From: Tetrahymena thermophila SB210
Taxonomy: Eukaryota; Ciliophora; Oligohymenophorea; Hymenostomatida; Tetrahymenidae
DNA: 64,000 nt
Assembly: GCF_000189635.1 (NCBI RefSeq)
Contig: NW_002476212.1
Coordinates: forward strand, 992,001-1,056,000
Reading direction: 5' to 3'
The notes under the pieces are model-generated. The model ran no database searches. It worked only from the letters and a program-made list of their open reading frames with translations, and was not told the DNA's origin. Positions 50,905 to 63,021 of the stretch are shown piece by piece. How positions within the stretch are numbered: position 1 is the stretch's first letter; the number at the start of each line of letters is the position of its first letter. The position numbers and the translations under genes are program-made.

Positions 50905-53055
50905 TCAAAATTAGATATTTGGCACAATTTCTAATTTTTAGAGGGCATTTTTAGCACCTTTTGCCCCACCACAATTCTTGTAAAAATTTAAAATTTTTTA
51001 GACTTATATTTTATTTATTTTTTCTGCAGTCATTTAATTATCTATAGCTTGCTATTTTTCTTGCTGCTCTTTAGTGTTTCTAATTTAAATTAATTTGCAG
51101 ACTTAACTTGTAAATTCTGCATAAATATCATAAGGATATTCAATATCTTCTTATCTATATAATGAGATACAGGCAAGTAAGTCATAAAAAAAGAATGGTT
51201 TTTCTCTGATAAAAATACTTTTAAATTGATTAAAGTTAAGTTTAAACTTCTTGTCACTCTTAAAGTATTTAGTGTATTCTCCCTTTCCTATAGACATAAT
51301 TCCCTTCAACTTCTTTTTTTCATTTTACTCGAGACTTTCTTACATTTGAATTTCTTCTTCTATTTCTTTCTAATCTAAGAACCTATCTTTGTATTAATCC
51401 CAAATGCTGAATAGAGTCAAATTTACCCCCTTTTCTTTGTGCTCTTTTATTTTTTTCAAAAATTTTTCTTTCTCTCCAAAATCCTCATTTTCAGCTATTT
51501 TTCTATACGTCATATAAGTCAGATTTTTTTATTAGTATAACTCAGGAAAAAGAGGTTCTTCTATCAGATTTTCCAAATTTTTTGTGTATTTGATCTTAAT
51601 AGCTTAATTACATTATAAAAAAATAAATTAAAAGATGAATTACATTTGACAAAAGATCATTTAAAGAATTTAATAAAAATGCTTTAGCATATGATCTCAA
51701 ATTTTTTTTATTTGAAAAAAGCCTGATTACATTGATGTGTAATTGAAATATTAAATTTGAAATAGAAGGAGAATAAATTTTCTACACTTAGGGGATAAGA
51801 TTTATTTTATTTTAACTCATTTCAAATATTTGTTTTACTATTAAATTCTAAGTATTTAAAAAGTTTTTACCTACAAATCTTGAAATTTGTTTGAAATCTT
51901 GTTCTAACATTTATGTTTGCTTGTTTCTTAATATGTCAAACACATCTGTCTAGCAAATAAGTCCATCTTAATTAAAGTCAAAAATATAAAAGCAGAAAAA
52001 TAATATGTCATTTATTGTCCATGAATTAAATCTCTCAATCCACTTTCTAAACTGTCTAAAATTCATTTCTTGAGGACACTCCATGAAATTTAGGATTCTC
52101 TGCGTTAATTATTCTGGGTATCTCAAATTCAAATACTCTTCTAATTATTTCCTGTTCAAGACAACTAGAAAAAAGTACTACTCATTGCATTTATTCGAAA
52201 TATCTTTGAAATGCTAAATTAGTTAAAGATTATTTTTATCTAATTTAATTTGCTTGCTTTGAGATATTTTAAAGATAGATTTTTGTTTTTCAAAAGAAGA
52301 ATCTCTATTATTCTGCTTAGAATATTTGTTTGAAGAGTTTTTGGAGGATGAAGCAACACTAATCACACTTCCTTGTGATAATCTTTTGGCTAAAGGTGAG
52401 TTATCTATGCTCTAAGATAGCTTGCTTTTTAGATCGAAAGATTCTTCTTTAAAAACTGAATTTTTTTTTGGTATGTTGTATTAGTTATTTGGTGAATTGT
52501 TGTAAACAGATAAGGAAACACTTTTTCTCTCTTCTACTTTAGGGGAGCTTCCTTGGGATTTTAAGCTCTTTTAAAGTAAAATAGAACCATTATTTTCATT
52601 CTTTCTGATACTTGATAAAGAATTTCTTTGCTAATTGTTAGGCTTATAGCTTTTATCAGGAGATTAAGGGTTAATCAAAGAAGCTTAACTATCGTCATTG
52701 AGTATTTTTATTTTAGTGTTATCTAAAACTCGTTTATCTAATATCCTACCCCTTCTTTTCAAATATTGGTAGACAGCCTCCTCTTATTTATCTAATTCTG
52801 CTGCTTCAGTGTATGTTAAATAAACACTACTCTAATTTGCCATTTCCTTTGCGTTACGAATGATGTCAACAATCTTATTTTCCTTTATTTTTTATTTTAT
52901 CCTATTCCATCTTTCTTCTTGAGTTTCTAATTCCTCTTTTTCCTTATTATTTTTTCAATAGAAATTTAAGTAAAAGAACATATATCAACCTATAATGTAT
53001 ATACCTAAGTAGAGAAATTTATCACGTCTTGATTCTTCCTATTTCTTCTCTTCAT
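50905..53055 (-). CDS. EF-hand-containing protein of unknown function (possibly 3' part of a larger gene)
   Basis: Spliced model (minus): 53055-53005, 52942-51871, 51602-50905; 606 residues. Residues 17-130 are charged and helical (EEERWNRIKQKIKENKIV, a likely coiled coil), followed by an S/N/K-rich linker. At about residues 315-375 comes a folded part (ISNKCNEQYFFLVVLNRKQ...) ending in an EF-hand: CFYIFDFNQDGLICQTDVFDIL, whose loop D-F-N-Q-D-G-L-I-C-Q-T-D has Ca-binding residues at 1, 3, 5, 6, 8 and 12 (Asp instead of Glu at 12). No partner EF-hand is obvious after the second intron. The C-terminal 230 residues are charged and helical. Function unknown; a Ca-responsive cytoskeletal or signalling role is only suggested. 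The start codon lies just 52 bp from the end of the upstream open frame on the same strand, so both may be one gene (see finding). Confidence 0.65.
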
Positions 53056-53107
53056 TTTAAAAATATTATTATTAATTATAAACTCCTAAATATGTTAATC
53101 TCAATAA

Positions 53108-54022
53108 TCAATAAAACAAATATTAATTTTTCATCCTTAAACAAAATTATTTTGTAAATATATTCGCCCTTATTGATTGATGTTAGATGATTTTATTTGT
53201 TAAGTGGCTATAAAAATTTTATTTATTCTTTATTGAAATGAGCACCGTCTTAAATTGTTTGAAAACTAACAATATAAGATTAAAAATCTTTGAATTTTAG
53301 AATGAGAAGGTATATATATTACATTATTCAATTTATGAAATAAAAATTGTTTTATTTACAAGAATAAATTACTTCTGAAGCTAATATGATGGCCTTCTGT
53401 GATGCTAAGATATGTGGTTAAGCTGAGTGAGAGCATCTTGCTCAAGTAAATCGCTAAACATTTTATCATCATGAGAGTTGTTAATTAAAGCTTACTTATC
53501 TCCTCCCCTGATATACTTAAAATCATACTTTTTTTTATTGTTATTGGCTTTTAAATTTAATGTGCATCTTGCAAAGGGTTAGTAGTCTTCATTGAGAACA
53601 GTTTTAAAGTATTCTACAGGCTCTTAACCTGAATGGAATCTATCTTTCTTTTCCTTATACAATTCTTCTGTAAATAAAAAATAAAAGTCTTCATCTTTAA
53701 AGTCAAAGACATTTAGCTTTTTATAAAATTCTTTTGCCTTTTTCAACATGTCTTAGTTTATATTAGACTGCTCTAAATTATTATTTTTCAAACTATGCAA
53801 AATAGTAGAAAGCATATTTTCCTCAACTCCTCTTTTAAGCATCAATTTAAGATTACGATTTTCATCAAACTAATTATCTCCAGCATTTTTAAAGGAGTTA
53901 TTACACTTTTAATCACTTTTAAGATTTCTGTTTTCAGCTAAGGATAATTTCCGTACATTATTAGCTATTTCTTAGGCATCTAAACTATAACTTTTCCTCT
54001 CTCTTTTATATTTATCTTCCAT
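53108..54022 (-). CDS. Unrecognised protein or 5' part of the EF-hand gene
   Basis: An open frame runs from ATG (complement 54020-54022) to TGA at 53108-53110, 304 codons. The first ~220 residues look coding: acidic and basic residues are balanced (MEDKYKRERKSYSLDAQ..., EFYKKLNVFDFKDEDFYFLF, EPVEYFKTVLNEDY) with Q codons TAA/TAG. After QLQKQFIL (about 53365) the frame turns AT-rich and hydrophobic like intron or UTR, directly at a GTAAAT donor-like site. If that is an intron, the frame can continue in phase into the block starting at 53055. I recognise no domain. The true 3' end of the coding part is therefore probably near 53366, not 53108. Confidence 0.5.
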
Positions 54023-54998
54023 TTATCTATTTTGGTTATTAAAAAGTTTTAAGCAAATCAAAATTTACTTTAATTAAAAGCAAGTTTAGGAGTTTGTTAT
54101 TAATAAAATCTTGACAAACTAGTATTTTTGATTTAGATCTAAAGAAACTCAATAATTAGCCAATCAATATTTAGAATAAAAGTTTGTAATTGTAATCTAA
54201 AAAAATCACTTTATAATAAATAATATTCATACTTCTAAAAATTTTAAATACTTTAAAAAATAAATGTCTCCTTAATTTAATTTTATGTAAATAAATTTTT
54301 TATACAATATTGAAGGTACTAACTAATTTTATTATTTTTTAATTAATTGAAAAATTTAGCTCATTTAACCATTAATTAATAAATATTTTGTGGAAATTTC
54401 TTTCTTATTTAATATTTTTTAAAAATTAATTTTTTTTTGTTAATATCTTTCAAATAAATTTATTTTAATTCATTTTAAATTTTTTGGTATTTTTTGAAAA
54501 TTATCTTGATAAATAAAAAGAATTAAGCTTGTTTTTAATGTTTGATGAAATAAAATCATTTAATTTATCAAATAATATCTATTTTGATATAATTATTTCT
54601 TTAAATAAATCAAAAAATACAATTTTAATTAATATATTTAAGTTTTATTCTGAATTATTAATTTATGAATGCTTTGAAAAGATGAAAATATTTTAAATTT
54701 AAATGTTAAAATTTATTTTAAAACATAAACTAGAGTTATATAAAGAATAAAATTCTTTCGCTAATTGTAAAATTCAAAGTCATCAAAATAATATCACAAA
54801 AACTGTAATAGAAATTTAAATTGCCTGATAAAAACATTAATAGAGATATTCAAAAGATTGAATGTTAGTCAATTGAACAATAAAAAAAATATTGTCTTTT
54901 TGTTAAATAATATCAACGTAAATTATCAATTGAATAGTTAAGTAAGCATTTAAAAAGTGAGTTAGAAACTACAAAAGTAAAAGTATAGAACATTAGAA
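54023..54998. other. AT-rich divergent intergenic region
   Basis: About 980 bp between the minus-strand gene above and the DHHC gene (+). A TGA-free stretch at about 54790-55090 in a different frame from the DHHC start reads K/E/Q-rich (QKIECQSIEQQKKYCLF) and could be a missed upstream exon, but I could not splice it in. Confidence 0.45.
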
Positions 54999-57568
54999 AT
55001 GCAAAAAAGCAGCAGTCCTAACTGGATACCTGTCATATTAGTCTTGATAATAATAGGAACTAACTATTATTTTTAGCAATTCATTTTTATTTAGTAGATG
55101 TTTGAATAAGTAAATAGCATTTATAATTATTATTTATCAATTGTGCAAACAAACTTTTAAATTATTATGAAATCATTTAAATTAGAGTTTCAATATTTAA
55201 AAAAATTAATAGGAATATACAGCAGCAGGGTTATTTGTTACAATATTTTTAAATGTGAATGTTTTCTTTATGCTAGCAAATTATTATTAATGCATTTGTA
55301 CTCCTCCTGGAAGTGTTTCACCAGATATTGTAATTAAGAATTAAATAAATAGAAAATCAATGAAAATGCTAACTAACCTATTATTAAAATAAAAATCAAT
55401 AGAATGAATTATATCCTAACTTAGAACAAATAAAAGAGCGTAGTGCAAAAGAGTAGAAAATAAAAATACTTTTGAGAAAGGAAAAAAAATAGAAAAAGAA
55501 GACTGGAAATAACAATTTGTAGAATCACGAAAATACAATTGATATAGAGCTAAGTAACCAAAAGGAATAACTTAAAAATGAAATGATGAATTTGTAATTT
55601 ATTAAGATTTATTTAATTCGATTAATAGCAAATTCTAATAAAACAATTATGCTTATTTAAAATAAATTTAACAAATATTTTAATTGCAAAGCAATTGTTT
55701 ATTTTTTACTGAGTAATCAATCAGTAGAAATATATTTATTAAAAATGAGTAAGAATAATACAAATTCAAAAAAATGCTTTTTAATAATCAAATCAATTAA
55801 TTTCCAAAATAATTAAAATAAATCTTAAAACACTACTTTCAAAATTTGTTAAAAAATATTAAAAATTAAGAAATTATTTTTTTTAATTTAAAACAAAAGT
55901 TATTATTAAAAATAAACCAAAATTTTTTCATCGTTTTTAAATAAAAGATATGAAATTATTTTATCTAGGCTGATAAATAAAATTTTTAATTCTTAAATTA
56001 GAATTTAAAATATAACTCATTAGTATCTTTTCTCTCAATCAATCATTCATTCAACGAATATATTATTTTATTTTATTTGCAAAATTCATTTCAACTAAAT
56101 TAATTGAGTTCAGATTCTCATTTATTTTAAATTTGTAAAGAAATTTGTTGCTGATTGCAATTATTATGAAATTTAAGCATATTCTTTGAAAACAAATAAT
56201 AAATTAAGAAAAAATAAATTATATCTTTTTGAATTAAAATATAAACATGTAATTGATTGAATATTTATTTATTGAAAATAAGCAGTTAACCAATTTTGCT
56301 ATTTTAATAATTTGAAGAATATTACAAAAAACAATTATTTCCCACTACTTTTGGTTTTAATAAGAATTAATTAAAAGTATTAAAAACTATTATTATTAAT
56401 AGTGATATCATTAGAAGTATTTAACAAGTTAGCTATTGTGTAAAATGCGACAGAATTAAACCACCCAGAACACATCACTGTAAGGAATGTAATAGGTATA
56501 AAAATAGATTTATTTATTAATTAGCTAGTTAGTTTATTATATGGTTTTTTACCACACCTTAAATTCAAAAAGGATGGATTTATTGGTGTGGATTTAGGAT
56601 TATCATCCTTTTCCTTTAATCTCATACTAATAAATACAATTAATTTATTTGCTAAGTTAATTTTTGTAAAAAGTGTAAATTTTCCTTTTAATTAAATTAA
56701 GTGTCAGAATTGAATATTAATCATTTTAACCCTATATTTAAATTAAAGATGTGTATAGAGGATGGATCATCATTGCCCCTGGGTAGCTAATTGTGTTGGA
56801 ATATAAAATCACAAATATTTTATCTTGTTTTTATTGCATGCAACTTTGAGTGTAGGCACTTGTTGTGTTAATATCACAGCTGATTACATTTTTAACGATG
56901 GAGCTATCAAGCATTCACTAAATAAGGCTAACAGACTTTGCATAACAGTCAATTAAGTTATGACTTTTGGCTTAGTTATGTGCATTGGGTTTCTTTTCAT
57001 TTTTTAGGTGATAAGAATGCTTAAAAATTAAACAACAGTTGAATATCACATCGAAGAAATAAATGAAAGAGTAATATTAAATAATTTATTTATTTATAAT
57101 TTTTATTAATGTAACAAGAAAGATCATTCTTTCAACTAATCATTTTTTGAAGAAAAGGCAAAGTTTATAATCATGATTGAAAATTAATTTTAGCTTCGAA
57201 TTTAATTACACAATTTTTTTTATTTTCGGATAATTTGTTTCAGAAATTTAATAAATTCCCAATATCCAAAATTTCTAATATTGACTAACCTAAATGAAAA
57301 AGCTGATGTCATTTGGTTTACATCTTAAATTTAACTTATAATTTTTCTATTTTTCAGATTAATAATCAAAAACATTTAAATTAATTATTAGAATCCTTTT
57401 GACAAGGGCACAGTCTCAAACATAAGTGAAATCTTGGGTGAAAATAAAATATTCTGGTTTTGTCCAATTAATCCTTTCACTCGTATAAAAAAGAATAGTC
57501 TTCAATATTCTACTTTCGATTAAGAAAATAGAGACTAAGAAAATTAGTAAAACGACCTATATTAGTGA
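54999..57568 (+). CDS. DHHC-type palmitoyltransferase
   Basis: Spliced model: 54999-55109, 55213-55329, 55403-55593, 56433-56495, 56749-57070, 57392-57568; 326 residues. Two N-terminal membrane spans (WIPVILVLIIIGTNYYF and AAGLFVTIFLNVNVFFML) are followed by a basic cytosolic loop, then the Cys-rich domain: FYCVKCDRIKPPRTHHCKEC, NRCVQRMDHHCPWVANCVG with DHHC at 167-170, and IQNHKYF. Two more membrane spans follow (ILFLLHATLSVGTCC and VMTFGLVMCIGFLFIF), then TTVEYHIEE (the TTxE motif) and NPFDKGTVSNISEILG (the aromatic/NPF-type PaCCT region). This is the full plan of S-acyltransferases that attach palmitate to Cys of substrate proteins at Golgi, ER or plasma membrane. All catalytic and zinc residues are present. 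The intron of 839 nt between exons 3 and 4 is long, so an extra exon there is possible. The ATG choice is not forced by an upstream stop. Confidence 0.92.
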
Positions 57569-59085
57569 ATTAATAATGAGAAAAAAGATTCACTTATAAT
57601 TCAAATTTTTATTCAATCTTTTTATATGTTTCTTGCATAATTATTCATTCTTAAATGTAAATTATGTTTATGTTTCAATAAAAACATTCATTAATACAAA
57701 GCTATTCATTCTCATATAAATTATTTTTGATATTTTTAAAAAATCTAAATAACACAACAGCTTGGCTTTCTAAAATTAGCATAAGATTTACATAATTTTT
57801 AAATGATCGTTTTAATTTCTGTAAGCAAAGTTGAATATAAAAGAATTTATTCAGTTTACTATTTCAATCAGAAGTATATTTTGAATATTAAATTTCATTT
57901 ATTCATCTTTTTTTTATTAAATACTTTTTTTCTTGCTTACTTAACTTTCCTTTCAGATAATTGTAAATTAAGGTTAGGGAGTACATTAAAATAAATAATA
58001 AGATTGTTAAATTTTATTTACATAGACGATTTATTAACAAACTTGTATTATAAAATTTAAATAATTTATTTTATTTCTACTTTTATTTTTATTGAACAAT
58101 TCTTCAGAAGTAAAAAAAAAATGTTTAATTTAATTAGTGTAAACTAAATTTTATATCCTTCGATCAAAAAACTAATCACGTAAGAAATATTATTTAATTT
58201 CTATTGTAAAACTAAAATAAATTTCCATAATAATCTACCTCACAAAAAACCTTGTAATTTTACATTTATTATTGATTGGATATTCATTTTAAAAATATAA
58301 AGTAATTTATGATCATTGATTTATGTGTTCATTCATTTACTTTGTATTATTTCTGGGTAAAAGTTGATAGTCAAGAAATTTATTCTATCCAATAATTTAA
58401 ATTGGATTTCAAAAATAAGCAACATCAAATTTTAATGTAAATTAATTATAATTGCTTCTTTTGATTAGTAAGTCTTATTCGAATATATAAGAAAATTAGT
58501 TCTTATTTAAAAAGTCTTTTTTAAAATGCTTTCAATATCTCTTAACGATAGCGTAACAAATTTATTGATATTATAATATTGATTATAGGTAATTGCTAAC
58601 TTTGTTCATTATAATATATTCATTTAATTTTTTATTTATTAAAGTTTTTTTCAACTTGCAAGAACTAATAATAGTGAGCGTATTTTATATATAGTTCGAT
58701 GGAGCATGTTTTGAAATTTAAATCAGTTTTGTAACTTTAAAATATAATTCAGACACTTTAATTTTTTTCTAAGGACTTTTGATTGCCCAAATGAATTAAT
58801 AAACAAACAAAATAAATAAATTAGGATTTCATAATAAATATTCTATATTATTTATAAAAAATCAGTGCTTAAAAATCTATTTATTCACTTTATATATTAC
58901 ATTTAATCAAATACTTTGATTTTTATTTACAAATTAGAATTATTGTAGAGGGATCTTTTACGAAATTGATGCAATAAACAAATTATTAATTATTTTTTTT
59001 CTTTGATGCGTCAAAGTGTAAACTAATTAAAAGCACATTATTTTGATAATCACTAATAATTTGTTTGAAACTTTTTGGAGCAAAT

Positions 59086-59211
59086 ATGTTTGATGAGATA
59101 ATTTAGGATTTAAACTAAAATTTCCCATTTAATAATACAATTGAAGATAGACTAAAGAAATCAAAGGTTGGCTTAAATGCTTAATTTCTTAACTTTTTAA
59201 CTTAACTTTGA
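59086..59211 (+). CDS. Possible 41-residue small ORF (doubtful)
   Basis: ATG 59086 to TGA 59209-59211. The peptide (starts MFDEIIQDLNQNFPFNNTIE, then EDRLKKSKVGLNAQFLNF) has a balanced, coding-like composition with four TAA/TAG Gln codons, unlike the surrounding AT-rich noise. No family recognised and no neighbour supports it; it may be a gene relic or chance. Confidence 0.25.
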
Positions 59212-59628
59212 GTAAATATCTTCTAACTAAATACATTGATATTTTTTTCTATCTTGTAATACTTATTAATTAATAAAGGGGTTGTTACAAAAATTAAATT
59301 GCTCTTAATTTCAATAACCATTTCTTAATTGTAAATTACATTATTTATTAATAAAAATGTGGATAAGATTTTTTGTTTAAATAGTTATTTTTAAATATCT
59401 CCTCAAATTAATTTTATTGAATTTAAATAGGAAAATAATAGGTTTGATAAAAAACAAATTTTGGTATATATCAGTAGTAGCTTAACTGCTCTTAAAATTT
59501 ATAGTGTAAACTTCAAGAATTTTAATTTATATTCTATTTTATATTTAAAGCAAACAAGTTTTGCTAACGCAAATCTTGCTTTTTTTTGGTAAAAAAAAGA
59601 AAAAACCTGCAGAAGTGCTATAAGTTTA

Positions 59629-59782
59629 GTTTTTGGATTTTATTTTTTTGTTTTTTTTTATTTATTTTATTTTTTTGGATTTTATTTGTTTGGTTTTTTG
59701 GATTTAATTTATTTTATTTTTTTGGAATTTATATGCTTGGTTTTTTGGATTTAATTTAATTTATTTTTTTTTTTTGGATTTA
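59629..59782. repeat. T-rich tandem repeat, about six units
   Basis: The core ttttttggattt recurs at about 59631, 59675, 59694, 59718, 59741 and 59768, with spacers of T/A runs such as tatttattttat and ttggt. Non-coding low-complexity DNA. Confidence 0.65.
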
Positions 59783-59927
59783 AAAGCTAAAAATAAAGTT
59801 TTTAGAATCATAAATTTTATTGTAAAAGAGTTATTATTATTTTATTTTATTAGAAACTATCAAAAATTTTTTAATGAGATATTTCATTTATTTTTTTAAA
59901 ATTAATTTTATTAAATTCCTCAATTAA

Positions 59928-59970
59928 TTGAGTTGAGTTGAGTTGAGTTGATTTGATTTGGTTTGGTTTT
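59928..59970. repeat. Pentanucleotide run (ttgag)n
   Basis: attgagttgagttgagttga continues into ttgatttgatttggtttggt, a pentanucleotide microsatellite that drifts from ttgag to ttgat to ttggt. Confidence 0.75.
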
Positions 59971-60748
59971 CCTGTAAATTTCCTAATAGAAAAATGATAA
60001 ATGAATGTGGTTTATAATTTACATAAAAATGTAAGTTTAACAGATATAATTATAAATATTAATATTAATCATTAATTTAGTTTTAGCTTCTCAAAGAAAT
60101 AAAGATTTATTTATATTAAAATAACGTTACTCTGAAAATTCTATTCAAAAAAGTTTAATGTATTTTAACAGCTATTTTGTATAAATTAAATATTTTGACC
60201 AAGGTAAATCAGAGTAAGCTTTAGTATTCATTCTGCCTCCTATAAAAAATAAAAATTATTTTTCTTTAATGCATAAATTATCAAGTAAAATAATGAATTT
60301 CTCTTTTTGTAGAATAATTTACTCTTCTTGAATATTTAGTTGAGCAATTGGACTTTTTAATGAATGAATGAATGTAAGTTAAGTAAATTCATTGGTTTAT
60401 TTTTGTAAATAAAAACTTATCTTAGAAATTTATTGGTGCTTTATTTTTGAATAGAAAATATAATGAAGAAGTAATTGTTAAGTTATAAAATTATAAGAAT
60501 ATAAAACACTTAAATAAATTATATGTATGTATATATAAACATTTACAGAAATTATTTCATTTAAATATCAAACAAACGAGATTATTTACATATTTTCTGA
60601 AAAGTTTTCAGAAAAAATATGATTTTATTATTCGTTATATGATTGATAAATATAGTAAAGTAAGATTAAAGTAGAGTAGTTGGTGGAGTAAAGAGTATTC
60701 ATTCATAATTTAGAAACATTTTTGATTCTTAGATTTAGGTAGGGTTTA

Positions 60749-60776
60749 TTGATTGATTGTTTGATTGATTGATTGC
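60749..60776. repeat. gatt tetranucleotide run
   Basis: attgattgattgtttgattg followed by attgattg; a short microsatellite. Similar gattgatt runs occur in the long helicase intron. Confidence 0.6.
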
Positions 60777-61040
60777 GTAAGGGTATTCACAGGATATGCC
60801 TGACAAAGCAAGCTTACTACAAATTTATTGTTTTTATTATTATTTAATTTTTATTTTGTTGTTATCGAATTTATTCCTACCCCTTAAATCAGAAAAATTA
60901 ATAAATATATATATGAAATTGAAATATTATTCATTTGTTTTACTAAATGAATATAGAGTATTTATGATATTCCGAATATTAGAGTGGAATTATCAAATTG
61001 GTTATTGTTGTTATTAAAAAATTTTTAAACAAGACTTCAT

Positions 61041-61673
61041 TCATTTCTTGTTAACTTTGATATTTTATTGCATACTCTCATTTTTGAAACAGCGACAGAG
61101 ATAAAGAATAGTGTAGATGTGTTAAGTCAGGTCCTTAACTTTGCTGCTAGCAAGCCACTCGAGAGAGTAGTGATTAAGGAAGTATTCAAATTGTCTTCCG
61201 TATCTATCGTAGCAAAAGAGCAATGATAGTAAACGGCTGTTGGGAGCATGGCGCTTTGAGAAGAAATTAAATTGCTTCTTGATGATATTAATGGGTTTTT
61301 GTAGAGAATCCATGCACTCGATGACGACTGAGTCTCCCTTAGTCTTCATATAGTTCTTGAAAGCACGAAGAATGTTTTTGAAAACATTTAGCCTTTCCAA
61401 AGTGAATTTGTATTGTGCTTAAAATTGGTTGTCTTGCTCCTCTGTGTAGTTATCCCAGTCTTTTTCAAAGAATGAAAAAAGTTCATCCATATAGTTTATT
61501 TCAACCATATCTTCTTCAGAAATCATTGACTTGAGAGGAGAAAAACTGCTTAGACTGTCTGAGTCACTAAGGAGAGAACTACTCATCATAGTTGCATTAA
61601 ATTCCTTTTAGTTCATTATTCTATCCTTGATCATGGTGTAGAGTTCTCTTCTGGAATATTTATTGTCAGTCAT
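61041..61673 (-). CDS. Unrecognised 210-residue protein
   Basis: Single exon from ATG (complement 61671-61673) to TGA (61041-61043). The N-terminus is hydrophilic with a Ser-rich acidic patch (SSSLLSDSDSLSSFSPLKS, about 31-49). From residue ~60 to the end the protein looks all-helical and folded: MDELFSFFEKDWDNY, FTLERLNVFKNILRAFKNYM, ECMDSLQKPINIIKKQFNFF, LSLLFCYDRYGRQFEYFL, and a Lys-rich tail. No signal peptide, membrane span or catalytic motif is visible, and I do not recognise a family. Codons are less AT-biased than usual here (AAG, GAC, CTC, ATC, AGC frequent and only four TAA/TAG Gln codons), which points to a well-expressed or recently conserved gene. The surrounding 57.6-61.0 kb and 61.7-64 kb regions are gene-poor, so it stands alone. 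Confidence 0.7.
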
Positions 61674-63021
61674 TTTATTTTCTTAAGATTAGCACAATGA
61701 GGCGGGTTTTTTTTAAAGATAAGCAATATAGGTAAGAGTAATGAATAGGTTTAGACTCAACAGATGTATGGAGGTGTTCAATGGAGAGTTTTATGTGCGT
61801 AGCTGTAGAATTGAAAATCCTTTTATGAAGCTTTTATTTAATTTATTTTTTTTAATTTATTATAATTTAATTGCTGGGAAATTTCTGTAATTTAAGCATC
61901 AGAGAGACCAAGCAGTTTTTATAATCTAGTGTCTTCTTTATTATTATGTTTGTTTATTTGTTAGCTCACGCATCTGTAAAATATTTAAACTATAGAGCAA
62001 GCTAATTTTATGAATTTCTTCCCACTCTATAGTTCCGCAAAATTTAATTACCACTAGTAAAATTTTTCCAAAGTACATTAAATTCTGCTTTATTGTTCTT
62101 ATCATTTCTGCTCAAATTATTTTTTAGGTGTGAATAAAAAAATTTAATAAGGATTATAATTACATTTCCAACTTATTTAAAATGATGTGAACTCTACTAT
62201 GTTCAATTAATTTAAAATTGACTAAATTCAGGCGAATTAAATTATGTGATTTGCAGACCATCTAACAAATCCATTCTACCTATTTTATCACCATATTTTA
62301 AAGATTATAAAAAAAAAATAAATGTTTTTCTTTCAGCCTTAAAATAGCTCTTAACTTGATTACATCGGACCCCTTCCAAATAGATTTGGGAGTAAAATTA
62401 ATTATTGTATTGTATTGTTGGATATGCCAATATCTATCTATCTATCTAATTAGCGTTAGGGTATTTGTCATAAATAAAAAAATTAATTCTTTGGATATTC
62501 TTAACAATTTCATTTTATTGTTGGTCTTTATTTCTTACATTTTACCTTCCTATAAAAATAAGGTATATTTTATTTTAGTTTTCCAATTTGCAAGTTCAAA
62601 TATTATTATGGCCATCCATCTTAACTAAAATATTTTATGCTAATAAATTGAAAGAATAGTAAGAGTCCCCTTCTTAAATAGTGAAAAGAAAATTAATTGT
62701 ATTTCTTAATAACCACAGTTATTTGAATGAAGTTCTCACTTATTCTTTCTTATATTTAAAAGCAGTTTGTTGGTAAAAATAGAAAGCAAAAAACCCCACA
62801 ATTTATTATTTGATTATATTGATAAATAGAATGAAGATTACTTTTTTTGAAAAAATGTAGGGGAAAATTAAGTAAATTGCTTTACTTGGGGGAAGCTAAA
62901 AGAGGAGAAAGAATTATCTAAGCAAGGTCAGATATTTGTATAAAATATCTACTGGATATGAAAGGCTACTTAAAATGTGCGTATGATTATGATTAAATCA
63001 ATTTATAGATTAATTTTGATA
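61674..63021. other. AT-rich intergenic region
   Basis: About 1.35 kb upstream of the 210-residue gene. A TGA-free run at 62835-63038 (66 codons) reads codon-like (GEAKRGERIIQARSDICIKY) but lacks a start codon near its 5' end. It may belong with the ORF at 63022-63633 in another frame; not called separately. Confidence 0.45.

Larger units (their letters stand above)
57569..61040. other. AT-rich intergenic region with simple repeats
   Basis: About 3.5 kb of AT-rich sequence. It holds a T-rich tandem repeat (59629-59782), a ttgag pentanucleotide run (59928-59970), a gatt run (about 60749-60776) and one doubtful 41-codon ORF. No convincing gene. Confidence 0.55.

Noticed and set aside
57803-57994. 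63-codon hydrophobic frame downstream of the DHHC gene
   Set aside because: Looks like chance translation of T-rich DNA; no coding bias and no family match.
60796-61017. 73-codon plus-strand frame before the 210-residue gene
   Set aside because: Composition is that of AT-rich noise (Y, I, L, F), and it overlaps the 3' flank of a minus-strand gene.
62356-62628. 90-codon plus-strand frame
   Set aside because: Mostly I, L, F, Y, V from T-rich DNA with a tatc microsatellite inside; no internal TAA/TAG Gln codons of the kind seen in real genes here.
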